From assembly GCA_021162125.1 (NCBI GenBank), contig JAGGZG010000097.1, forward strand, positions 1-16,549: a stretch of 16,549 bases of DNA, in the 5' to 3' direction. Within the stretch, counting starts at the first letter, position 1. Each line of letters begins with the position of its first letter. The DNA comes from Anaerolineae bacterium (lineage in GTDB: Bacteria; Chloroflexota; Anaerolineae; JACIWR01). The translations under genes and the position numbers were made by a program. The notes beneath the pieces are model-generated. The model searched no databases. It worked only from the letters and a program-made list of their open reading frames with translations, and was not told the DNA's origin. Positions 1-7,144 of this stretch are shown here, piece by piece.

Positions 1-773
1 GAATATACCATCGCGAACGTCCCGCCGAGCCCAATGCCGGTAAAGGGGAAATCCTGAACCAGATACCACGAGCCACGATAGACCTCTACGCGGTCGGGCC
101 GGGTAAAAAGGGGCACCAGGGTCTGGTTGATAACCGGGACGCGCTCCAGCGAGGCCCCCGGCACCAATGTCAGATAGCCCGCCAGACCCAGGATCAACGC
201 TACCCCGCACACCGTTGCCACGATTACGTTCCGACGGGAGCGGGTCGCCCACCACAGCGGCAGACACAGAGCCAGCGCCAGCCACGCTCCCCGGGACACG
301 CTCAACAGGATGGCCAAGGCCAGAACCGCAGCGCACACGCCGGCCGCCACCCTCATCCACCAACGCCTGGCCCCCACTGTCATGGCCACAGCCAGGGGCA
401 ACCACCCCTCCAGGAAAGCGGCCACGGAGTTGCGGTGAGGATGAAACGGCGTGAAGCGGGGAAAGACCCGGCCTAACGCCCGGCTCAGGCGGCTGATCGA
501 ACCCAACTTCTGCGGATATTCCAGATGCCCGCATTGGGTCACAAAGTAGATAGCCACAACCAGGCTGCCCAGCACCCCGCACAGGGCCAGGACCCAGACA
601 CGATGCTCAGATGTGCTGATGTTAATGATCACATAGTAGCAGATGATACTCAACGCGATGGCCGTTAACATGGGCCAGCTTAGCGCTCGGTTGTAGGATG
701 CCCACACCCCGCCTAGCGCGCTGATAAAGAAGAGACCCAGGGGAGCGTCCAGTGGTGTCCTCAGGCGATGCAA
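1..773 (-). CDS. O-antigen ligase / Wzy-like polysaccharide polymerase (partial, runs off left edge)
   Basis: I translated this open frame myself. It continues without a stop from position 773 through position 1, about 257 codons. It is strongly hydrophobic with several membrane segments. It carries O-antigen-ligase (Wzy_C-type) landmarks: a PLDAPLGLFF start, an SRGAWLALAL segment, and TGIGLGG near the left edge. Such inner-membrane proteins join or polymerise lipid-linked glycans on the outer face. The only start candidate before the conserved region is TTG at 773, about 9 nt after a GGGAG. It lies one codon after the TGA of the upstream kinase gene and in the same frame. Family members usually have several tens of residues, including membrane helices, before the PLD motif. 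Those are missing, so the N-terminus is either short or lost. It probably forms an operon with the kinase. The family is fairly sure; the start is not. Confidence 0.72.
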   Translation of the reverse strand, partial: MHRLRTPLDAPLGLFFISALGGVWASYNRALSWPMLTAIALSIICYYVIINISTSEHRVWVLALCGVLGSLVVAIYFVTQCGHLEYPQKLGSISRLSRALGRVFPRFTPFHPHRNSVAAFLEGWLPLAVAMTVGARRWWMRVAAGVCAAVLALAILLSVSRGAWLALALCLPLWWATRSRRNVIVATVCGVALILGLAGYLTLVPGASLERVPVINQTLVPLFTRPDRVEVYRGSWYLVQDFPFTGIGLGGTFAMVY

Positions 774-776
774 GGC

Positions 777-2606
777 TCATGTCTCCCGGATGATTTCGGC
801 ATCCCCGTTCCGCAGACTCTCCACCAGGTTCTCCAGGTCCTCCCGCTTCACCCACCAGCGCAGCCGTGACTTGTGCGCTGGCAAGCGGCCCTCTTTACAC
901 CAGCGGCGGGCCATGCCCTTGCTAATGCCCAGGCGCTCGGCGGCCTCATCCAGGCCGACCAGCGGACGATCCTCCGATTCCTGACGACGCCATCGCGTGA
1001 CCAAGCCACGCAACTTAGCGACCGGGCCATGTCCGTCGTCGTGATAGCGACTGTAATAAGCGTAGGTCTCGACCAGCTTCACCCGGTTAAACGCCACGCC
1101 CAGCAAATTCACCCCGCTGCGGCTGCTCAGCAGGGCCTGAGCTTTGGCCGCCGCGCCATTGCTCGTCTGCCCCTCGCTAACCACCAGCAGTGTCCCATCC
1201 GCGATAGAGGCCAGAATAGCCGCATCCGGGGCAATCAGCGCTGGTGGGCTGTCCAATATCACCACGTCAGCGAACTTCTCCAGAGTATCCAGCAGAGCGG
1301 GCAGTCGTGGGGAAACGAGCAACGCTGCCGGATCGGTGGGCGGCCGGCCGCTGGAAAGCAGGAAGAGATTGTCCACGCCCGTCGGCTGCAGCTCCATCGG
1401 TGGCCGCGATTCGGAGATGGGCGAATCACCGCTGAGCAACTCAGACAAGCCCATCACGTTGGGCCTATCGAACATCTCGTGCAAAGTGGGATTGCGCAGA
1501 TCAGCATCTACCAACACTACCCGCATCCCGGTGACAGCGATGGTCAGGCCCAGGTTGGCCACGGTGAAACTTTTCCCATCGCCAATTTCCGGGCTGGTCA
1601 CCAGGATCGTGTCCAGGGATGTGCCCGGCGTGGAGAGGAAAATATTCGTGCGCAAGTTACGGATAGCTTCAATCTCAGGGTATCGAAACCGGTCAATAGC
1701 AGCCCAGGTCTTCCTCCGGCTAGACATCCTGGGCACCGCCCCCAGTATGGACAGTCCAGCCACGGCCTGTTGCCGGCCATCCTCCCAGTGCACGGTGTCA
1801 TCCAGATACTCGATCAGAAAAGCCGCGCCCAGGGCCAGGGCCAGCCCAGCCCCCGCCGACATAGCGACGATCAGCTTCGCCTTGCCGCCGATGGGCCTCC
1901 GCGGCTCCACCGCCGGCTCCACGATGGACAGGACGTTGACCGAGTCGCCCATGTACGATTGCAGGAGCGCAGCGTACTGAGTGCGATAGGTGGAAGCGAC
2001 CTGCTCCAGAGCATCAATGCGCGCCATGGTATCTGCTATCTCGGCGGCCGAGGTCAGGTCGGCCAACGAGTCATTGAGATCGGCGATCTCCGCCTTTTTC
2101 TTCTCAATCTTCTCCTCGAGCTCGTCCAACTGTTGTTTGATAAATTCCTGCTGTTGCTGGCGCTGTCCCTGCCTGGAACCGGGGCTTTGCCGGATTAACT
2201 CCTCTGCCAGCGCGTTAGCAATCATCATCGCCGCTTTGGGATTGGTGTCCGTGACCCGAATCTCCAACAGGTTAGCGTTGGGCCGCACCCAGGCCACGAT
2301 CTGACTGGCCAGAGCTTCGTGGGAACGTTCCAGGCCAAGACGCTGGATCACTGCCTCCGTGATTGGCCGATAACGCACCAACTCCGCGTAGGCCTGGGCC
2401 AGGCTGTTACTGGTCTGCATCGCGCGGGTGTCCGGGTTGGAGCTCTGAAGAGTCGTACCCACCATCAACGTGACCCTCGCCTGGTAGAGTGCCGGCTGCT
2501 TGGCGGTAAAATAGGAGCTGATTATAGCGGGAATGATGGCCCCGATGATCAATAGCCACCACCAGCGCTTGATCACCATCAAGTAACGACGCAAGTCTAT
2601 TTCCAT
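777..2606 (-). CDS. Wzz/BY-type tyrosine kinase (polysaccharide co-polymerase) with C-terminal excisionase-like HTH
   Basis: The product is 609 aa. Residues 1-60 form a Wzz-type N-terminus with a membrane helix near 16-33. Residues 150-200 are a Gln/Glu-rich coiled coil, and a second membrane helix is near 245-265. Residues 330-505 are a BY-kinase/CpsD-type ATPase: Walker A SPEIGDGKS (338-346), Walker A' VLVDADLRNP (D367, D369) and Walker B VVILDSPP (D452). A short tyrosine cluster follows (Y515, Y517, Y518, Y521), the usual autophosphorylation tail. Such proteins control chain length and export of extracellular polysaccharide at the inner membrane. Unusually, residues 547-595 read as a HTH_17/MerR-like excisionase domain with DEAAERLGIS, KEGRLPAHKS and KREDLENLV segments. 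ATG at 2606 has GGGAG 7 nt upstream. The ligase-like gene follows directly, and the sensor kinase gene lies 176 bp upstream. Confidence 0.93.
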   Translation of the reverse strand: MEIDLRRYLMVIKRWWWLLIIGAIIPAIISSYFTAKQPALYQARVTLMVGTTLQSSNPDTRAMQTSNSLAQAYAELVRYRPITEAVIQRLGLERSHEALASQIVAWVRPNANLLEIRVTDTNPKAAMMIANALAEELIRQSPGSRQGQRQQQQEFIKQQLDELEEKIEKKKAEIADLNDSLADLTSAAEIADTMARIDALEQVASTYRTQYAALLQSYMGDSVNVLSIVEPAVEPRRPIGGKAKLIVAMSAGAGLALALGAAFLIEYLDDTVHWEDGRQQAVAGLSILGAVPRMSSRRKTWAAIDRFRYPEIEAIRNLRTNIFLSTPGTSLDTILVTSPEIGDGKSFTVANLGLTIAVTGMRVVLVDADLRNPTLHEMFDRPNVMGLSELLSGDSPISESRPPMELQPTGVDNLFLLSSGRPPTDPAALLVSPRLPALLDTLEKFADVVILDSPPALIAPDAAILASIADGTLLVVSEGQTSNGAAAKAQALLSSRSGVNLLGVAFNRVKLVETYAYYSRYHDDGHGPVAKLRGLVTRWRRQESEDRPLVGLDEAAERLGISKGMARRWCKEGRLPAHKSRLRWWVKREDLENLVESLRNGDAEIIRET

Positions 2607-2661
2607 GAACTATCTCCCTGACTTAACGCTCTTTCACAGAACAGTGCCTGGGCTCAGGTAG

Positions 2662-2748
2662 GGCAGACATCCCTGTCTGCCGCTCTACATCCTGGGGTAT
2701 AAACCTCGATGATCACAGCATCTTGTAGTATCGGACAGAGATGTCCGA
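2662..2748. repeat. Inverted pair of short palindromic hairpins between kinase genes
   Basis: Two hairpins lie in the 176-bp gap between the sensor kinase and the BY-kinase. The first has stem GGCAGACA/TGTCTGCC with loop TCCC (2662-2681). The second has stem TCGGACA/TGTCCGA with loop GAGA (2731-2748). Read on the opposite strand, the second becomes ACATCTCTGT in its core, against ACATCCCTGT in the first, so they are diverged inverted copies of one element. Stem differences (A-T against G-C) keep pairing. Neither is followed by a clear T-run, so they look like interspersed palindromic repeats rather than standard terminators. Confidence 0.6.
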
Positions 2749-2782
2749 CCTGCAAAAGTCAAAGTCTGCTTTGTGAAAGGTA

Positions 2783-5260
2783 TTAGCTCATCGCCTCGCC
2801 CGGATCTTCACCACTCCAGCGGGGCAGACTGAAACTGAAGCACGAACCCTCGCCCAGCTTACTCTGGACCCACAGCTTACCCCCTTGTAGTTCCGTGAGC
2901 TTTTTGCTGGTGTAGAGGCCCAGGCCGTAGCCGTAAATCGCCTGACCATCGCCGGAATCCACGCGGTGAAATCGCTCGAAAATCTTGTCCAGTTGATCCT
3001 CGGGAATGCCGATGCCTTCGTCAATCACGCGGGTGATCACCTGGTCGCCATCCTCGTGTACCTCAACCATGATGGTTCCACCTGCTGGAGAATACTTCAC
3101 TGCATTCTCCAACAGATTGTTCAGGATCACCTCGATCTTGCTCCCATCTCCGATAACGAAGGGCACATTGCCAGAAGTCACCACCTTAAAGTGATGCTTG
3201 TCTGTCTTCATTTTCAGCAGGTTGATCGTACGCTTGATAAGAGGCATAAGCGTGACCGGCTCTTTGCACACCTGAACCCAGCCAGCCTCCAGGCGAGAGA
3301 CGTTGAGGATGTCCTCGATAAATTTGCCCAAACTGATGCACTGAGTGCGGATCAATTCCAGCATCTCCCGCTGCAGTGCAGGCTCCACCTCGGAGCTGAG
3401 CATCAGTTCCGCCGAGGCGCTGATGCTGGCCAGCGGGGACCGCAACTGGTGGGAGACCATGGAGATGAACTCCGATTTCATACGGTCTAACTCTCGCTCC
3501 GCCGAAACGTCACGGAAGACCGCAACCGCGCCGATGACCCGATTATCCCTCCCCAGCAGGGGAGCGGCACTGCTGGCAATCGGAATCCGGCGGCCATCCT
3601 TTCCAATCAGCACTCGCTGTGGGCTGGGGGAGGTGATTGGTTTTCCGGTCTCCATGGCCTGGAAGAGCTGACATTTCTCCCCGCACAGCGGTGTGCCATC
3701 CTCAGCCTGCTCTTTAAATACTTCGGAGCAATGGCGGCCCACGACCTCTGCCTCACGCCAGCCGGTAATCTGTTCCGCGGAGGGGTTTAAGGTGAGGATA
3801 CGCAGGTCACGATCAACGGTATACACGCCATCGGCGATGCTACGCAGGATCAGCTTAGTCTTCCACTGCTCCTCGACCACCGCGCCGAACAATCGGGCAT
3901 TTTCCAGTGCAACCGCAGCATGATCGGCCAGCCCCATCATGAACCGCAGATCGTCTTCTCCGAAGGCCCCGATCTCGGTGCTCTCCAGGTCAATCACGCC
4001 AATGACCTTGTCCTCCCGACGGATGGGGACGGTCAATTGCGAGCGGGTTGGCTGGGGACTCCATTGCACTTCCGGATCGCTGCGCACGTCCGTGATCAGA
4101 GCCGGCAGACCTGTCCGTGTCACGCGCCCGACGATTCCCTTGTCCCACTGGGGTGCAAGCTCTTCGTCGTTCAGGGCCTCGGTCAGATAACCGCGCGATG
4201 TCCAGGTTAAGAAACCTTCCGATAGAACACCGATCATCCCTGTCTGGGCCTCGGTCATCTGTAGTGCCTGGAGCAACACCAAGCTGGCGATTCGATCCGC
4301 ATCCAGAGTGGCGTTTAGATCACGGGCAACGGTTTGCATCGCCGATAGTTCGCGCATCCGCCGACTCAGGGCCTCGTTGGTCATGGCAAAGAGCCGTGCA
4401 TTCTCAATGGCGATGGCCGCATGTTTAGCCAGCGTGGTCAGCAGGAGCAGATCATTGCGGGTGAAAGTTCTCTCGGCCACCTGGTTGTCCACTCCCAGGA
4501 CGCCGATCACCCGGTCTCTAACCTTGAGCGGCACATTGAGGAGCGACTTAACCAGGTATCCCGTCTTAACCTTGAACCGTTGCTCTGCTTCCAGCCAGTT
4601 GAACATCACCGGTTCACCGGTGCGCACCACTCGACCAGCAATAGTATCGTCCACCTGCAATTTGAAATCGCGAGCGTACCGGTCTCCCATGTTCTGAGCG
4701 GCCCGCAGGTGGAGCTCGTTACTTTGCTCATCCATCAAAAGCAGGTACCCTTCCTCGGCCCTGGTAATGTGCACCGCCGTTTCCACTACCAGGTTGAGCA
4801 CCTTCTCCTGGCTCACCCCGTAAAGGGTGGAAAGGTCCCTGACCCGCTCTTCCAGTTCCTCGATGGCCCGCGCGCGCGCCTGTTCTTGACGATACTCGCG
4901 CAGAGTCTTGTCAACTGCGTTAAGCAGCTCATCCACGTCGAAGGGCTTGGTGATGTAATCTCTAGCGCCCAGGCGTAGCGCCTCTACAATCACCGCCTCC
5001 GAGCCGTAAGCTGTGATCAGGATGGCCGGAATGTCACTTTGATGCTCCCGTAGGGCCCGCAGGATGTCTAACCCCGACAGTTTGGGCATCTTCTGATCAA
5101 CGATCACCAGGTCTGGCTGCTCTTCAAGGGCCAGACGCAGGCCCTCCTCACTGTCTGTAGCCACAAGTGGAACGTAGCCGCTGGGCCGCAAAATATATTC
5201 CGCCAGTAGCTCGACACTTTCCGGCTTGTCGTCTATGACGAGAATCCTTTCCCCCGTCAC
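2783..5260 (-). CDS. Sensor histidine kinase with N-terminal receiver, two GAF domains and a PAS domain
   Basis: The product is 825 aa with no membrane segment or signal peptide, so it is a cytoplasmic sensor. Domain order: receiver 1-120 (phospho-acceptor D55, T83, K105); coiled linker 120-150; GAF1 about 150-285; GAF2 about 307-455; PAS about 465-590; HisKA with H604 in MVSHQLRSPL; HATPase with N box NNLLENAVKYSP (714-725), G1 DEGIGIP (747-753) and G2 GYGLGLY (777-783). The PAS carries C511, C526 and C530, which could bind a metal or sense redox state. A receiver at the N-terminus suggests that an upstream phosphorelay tunes the kinase. The start is GTG at 5260, with AGGGGGAG just upstream at short spacing. 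The response regulator gene ends 88 bp upstream, so the two are a likely cognate pair; the polysaccharide genes follow. The ligand is unknown. Confidence 0.95.
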   Translation of the reverse strand: MTGERILVIDDKPESVELLAEYILRPSGYVPLVATDSEEGLRLALEEQPDLVIVDQKMPKLSGLDILRALREHQSDIPAILITAYGSEAVIVEALRLGARDYITKPFDVDELLNAVDKTLREYRQEQARARAIEELEERVRDLSTLYGVSQEKVLNLVVETAVHITRAEEGYLLLMDEQSNELHLRAAQNMGDRYARDFKLQVDDTIAGRVVRTGEPVMFNWLEAEQRFKVKTGYLVKSLLNVPLKVRDRVIGVLGVDNQVAERTFTRNDLLLLTTLAKHAAIAIENARLFAMTNEALSRRMRELSAMQTVARDLNATLDADRIASLVLLQALQMTEAQTGMIGVLSEGFLTWTSRGYLTEALNDEELAPQWDKGIVGRVTRTGLPALITDVRSDPEVQWSPQPTRSQLTVPIRREDKVIGVIDLESTEIGAFGEDDLRFMMGLADHAAVALENARLFGAVVEEQWKTKLILRSIADGVYTVDRDLRILTLNPSAEQITGWREAEVVGRHCSEVFKEQAEDGTPLCGEKCQLFQAMETGKPITSPSPQRVLIGKDGRRIPIASSAAPLLGRDNRVIGAVAVFRDVSAERELDRMKSEFISMVSHQLRSPLASISASAELMLSSEVEPALQREMLELIRTQCISLGKFIEDILNVSRLEAGWVQVCKEPVTLMPLIKRTINLLKMKTDKHHFKVVTSGNVPFVIGDGSKIEVILNNLLENAVKYSPAGGTIMVEVHEDGDQVITRVIDEGIGIPEDQLDKIFERFHRVDSGDGQAIYGYGLGLYTSKKLTELQGGKLWVQSKLGEGSCFSFSLPRWSGEDPGEAMS

Positions 5261-5348
5261 TTGCTCCCCCTTTTCACTGACTCACCTCGCAAGGCCACGC
5301 ACTGCCCCCATCCTTCCCCTTTGATGAAGGCCTGGCCTTACGGAGCAG

Positions 5349-6044
5349 TTAATCTTCTACACCGGCAAAGCGATACCCCATTCCCCACTTGGTGAGGATG
5401 TAGGTAGGCTGGCTCGGATTCTGCTCAATTTTCTGTCGCAGGTACCGGATATACACCGACAAATAGCTCACCTGGTCGCTGTACTCGGGTCCCCAGACTT
5501 CGGTGAGTAGTTCTTTGTGGGGGACGACCTGCCCACTCCGCTGGACCAGACAGGACAGCAGGCGGAACTCGGTCGGCGTCAGATCTACCGGCTCGCCATT
5601 CACCATCACCTGTTGGCGGGAAAGGTCTACCTTCAGCCAACCATCGTCGTAAGCCACCTGCCAGTTCGTCTTATCAGCAGACTGGGCACGGCGCAGGAGC
5701 GCCCGAATGCGAGCTTTCAGTTCCTCGGAGCTGCATGGCTTGGTGATGTAATCGTCCGCACCCAGGTCCAGGCCGTGCACGATGTCAGACTCGTTCCCTT
5801 TGGCAGTGAGCATGATAATCGGCATGTCGGCAATCTCCCTCAACCGCCGACACGTCACCCAGCCGTCCATGTGAGGCATCATAATGTCCAGGATCACCAA
5901 GTCCGGCCGTGACTCGTAGGCCTTGCGCAGGGCTTCCGCGCCTCCTAAGGCAGTGATCACTTCAAAGCCCTCTCGCTCCAAGCTCAGACTTAAGACCTTC
6001 ACCAGCGCTGCGTCATCGTCAACGATCAGAATTTTCTTTCCCAC
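5349..6044 (-). CDS. OmpR/PhoB/KdpE-family response regulator
   Basis: Starting at GTG 6044 the product is 231 aa, the normal size for this family. The receiver covers 1-120 with acidic D9/D10, phospho-acceptor D53 (ILDIMMPHMDGW), T80 and K102 (TKP). A winged-helix DNA-binding domain covers about 128-228, with LTPTEFRLLSCLV, the recognition-helix region VSVYIRYLRQKI-like (196-206) and GMGYRF at the end. It binds DNA and controls transcription on phosphorylation, presumably by the kinase encoded next. GTG 6044 was chosen because GAGAGG sits 6 nt upstream and the protein then opens MGKKILIVDDD, as usual. The frame stays open to ATG 6143, and GTG 6137 has GGAGG 8 nt upstream, so an extension of about 31-33 residues cannot be excluded. 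A phased repeat array upstream suggests autoregulation. Confidence 0.95.
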   Translation of the reverse strand: MGKKILIVDDDAALVKVLSLSLEREGFEVITALGGAEALRKAYESRPDLVILDIMMPHMDGWVTCRRLREIADMPIIMLTAKGNESDIVHGLDLGADDYITKPCSSEELKARIRALLRRAQSADKTNWQVAYDDGWLKVDLSRQQVMVNGEPVDLTPTEFRLLSCLVQRSGQVVPHKELLTEVWGPEYSDQVSYLSVYIRYLRQKIEQNPSQPTYILTKWGMGYRFAGVED

Positions 6045-6156
6045 TGCTTTCCTCTCACTACCTGTTTTCGCGGGGTAATTGTTGACTCTGCTCGGACTGG
6101 AGATGAGTGCTTGTCCGCCCATAACTCTGACATTCACGATCATGTCCTCCCGATCC

Positions 6157-6180
6157 CTGCTTGTACAGTTGTACTATCAG
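6157..6180. promoter_or_regulatory. 24-bp imperfect palindrome upstream of the response regulator (candidate operator)
   Basis: The two 11-nt arms match at 9 of 11 positions around a 2-nt centre, with a perfect GTACA/TGTAC core and outer CTG/CAG. It lies about 115 bp before the preferred start codon and touches a TATACT hexamer (minus strand, 6179-6184). The symmetry suits a dimeric DNA-binding protein. It has no T-run and is too short to be a strong terminator. The role is inferred. Confidence 0.4.
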
Positions 6181-6246
6181 TATAGCAAGCTTACTGAACA
6201 CGCGGCCGCACCCGCGAGGCAACCCACCCCAACTTCCACTTTTTGC

Positions 6247-6306
6247 ATTTTACCATAGAGATGTTAGAGGATGGTATAAACACAGTTAGAAATCGGTTAG
6301 AAATCT
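6247..6306 (-). promoter_or_regulatory. 11-bp-phased direct-repeat array plus -10 element (OmpR/PhoB-type activator promoter)
   Basis: Read on the minus strand, four 11-bp units are contiguous: AGATTTCTAAC (6306-6296), CGATTTCTAAC (6295-6285), TGTGTTTATAC (6284-6274) and CATCCTCTAAC (6273-6263). The first two share 10 consecutive bases; the fourth keeps TCTAAC; the third is diverged. A -10-like TAAAAT lies at 6252-6247, 10 bp after the array, with no good -35. Direct repeats of 11-bp period replacing the -35 are typical of PhoB/OmpR-class activator sites. This would give the regulator-kinase operon an activator-dependent, probably autoregulated promoter with a leader of about 100-200 nt. The array is seen; the function is inferred. 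Confidence 0.5.
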
Positions 6307-6370
6307 TAGGATTTCCCAGTTTTCTGCGGGAGTACCTACCAGCCGACCGCTCCCCCGCGGCGCCCGCGCT

Positions 6371-6483
6371 CGCAGAGGGAAGCCCATCCTCCCCCCGTTC
6401 CACGGGGGGAGCTAGAGGGGGGCGACTTTCTCTCCCCCCTCAATCTCCGCATGTTTCGCGCGCAGGGGGGAAGCCCGTCCTCC
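6371..6483. repeat. G/C-run composite repeat with 22-bp direct repeats and two hairpins
   Basis: A unit CGCAG(A/G)GGGAAGCCC(A/G)TCCTCC occurs at 6371-6392 and again at 6461-6483. Between them are a hairpin with stem CTCCCCCCGT/ACGGGGGGAG (6389-6411) and a second with stem GAGGGGGG/CCCCCCTC (6415-6441). Runs of six G or C occur five times in about 80 bp. No supported gene was found here. It looks like a repeat-derived intergenic block. Confidence 0.55.
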
Positions 6484-6514
6484 TCACAAATGTAGGTTTT
6501 TCTGTCGGGGGCCT

Positions 6515-6617
6515 GCCCGATGCTCAAGCATCGGGCTAAAAGGGCCAAGCCCCCTTCGGGGGCTAAATTAGCCCGCCAGAGCTTCGTTCTTTCGGCCCGG
6601 ACATGAACGTCCGGGCC
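6515..6617 (+). repeat. Three-hairpin module, left copy
   Basis: Three hairpins follow in order. H1 is GCCCGATGC-TCAA-GCATCGGGC (6515-6536). H2 is AGCCCCC-TTC-GGGGGCT (6548-6564). H3 is GGCCCGGAC-ATGAAC-GTCCGGGCC (6594-6617). The same three appear in reverse order and orientation at 7214-7287, so the receiver gene lies between inverted copies. H1 is conserved exactly, while H2 and H3 vary with pairing kept. No strong T-run follows the last stem. Confidence 0.7.
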
Positions 6618-6677
6618 CTCCGGGCAGAAACTCAAATCCTGCTTCCAAAGTGAAATGCACTTGCGATAAACAAGCAC

Positions 6678-6706
6678 TTGAGTTTTTCGTGATTTTGTGG
6701 TACAGT
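6678..6706 (+). promoter_or_regulatory. Sigma70-like promoter for the orphan receiver gene
   Basis: TTGAGT (6678-6683), a 17-bp spacer, then TACAGT (6701-6706); each hexamer matches consensus at 4 of 6. The start codon is about 75 nt after the expected initiation point. A heptamer GCACTTG occurs at 6657-6663 and again at 6674-6680, 17 bp apart, the second overlapping the -35. It could be an operator pair. Confidence 0.5.
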
Positions 6707-6787
6707 GAGAGAGTAACAGCTTCACAGACAGGTAAGATGATCTGACATATACACCCGCTAGCACTCTTTTTCTTTTAAGGAACGATC

Positions 6788-7144
6788 ATGGGCAAGAGAG
6801 TTCTGGTTGTCGAGGATAGTCCCAACGTCTGCGAGATGTGTGTGCGCGTCCTGACTCGGGCTGGATTCGAAGTGGAGTCCGCTGCCACCGGTCGGGAAGC
6901 CCTCCGCCTTCTGCGGTCCTCCCCAGCCTTCGATCTGGCGGTCATTGACTTTGCCCTGCCGGATATAAGCGGGCTGGAGTTGATAGACCACATGCGAGCA
7001 CAGAGCCCGGCGATCATCATCAGCGGCTATCTGAGCCTCGAGGATCGGGAGAGCATAGCTCAAATCGAGCGTTGCGAAGTACTGCTCAAGCCGTTCCGGA
7101 CACAGGACTTAATCGCGGCCGTAGAACGCACCCTCAACTCGTGA
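6788..7144 (+). CDS. Stand-alone response regulator receiver protein
   Basis: The product is 118 aa, a single receiver domain with nothing attached. Key residues are E9/D10, phospho-acceptor D54 (AVIDFALPDISG), S79 and K101 (LLKPF). It ends right after the last receiver helix, so it has no DNA-binding or enzyme output. Such single-domain receivers pass phosphate in a relay or act by protein contact. ATG 6788 has AAGGA 6 nt upstream, a good ribosome-binding site. It is not co-directional with the regulator-kinase operon at 5349-2783, but that kinase, which has its own receiver, is a plausible partner. It stands alone between repeat modules with its own promoter. The family is certain; the partner is unknown. 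Confidence 0.92.
   Translation: MGKRVLVVEDSPNVCEMCVRVLTRAGFEVESAATGREALRLLRSSPAFDLAVIDFALPDISGLELIDHMRAQSPAIIISGYLSLEDRESIAQIERCEVLLKPFRTQDLIAAVERTLNS

Noticed and set aside
873..2198. Long plus-strand frame (441 aa) opposite the BY-kinase
   Set aside because: It is antisense to a gene with clear Wzz and Walker motifs and has low-complexity composition. It is a mirror frame produced by codon bias.
2600..2782. Intrinsic terminator between the sensor kinase and the BY-kinase
   Set aside because: The two hairpins lack T-runs and look like interspersed repeats.
6045..6143. N-terminal extension of the response regulator to ATG 6143 or GTG 6137
   Set aside because: Not typical for OmpR-family proteins, and GTG 6044 has a well-placed GAGAGG. 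Not fully excluded, because GGAGG also precedes 6137.
6191..6764. Small open frames (70, 98, 142 aa) in the repeat-rich gap
   Set aside because: They run through hairpins and G/C runs, lack good ribosome-binding sites, and have repeat-driven composition.
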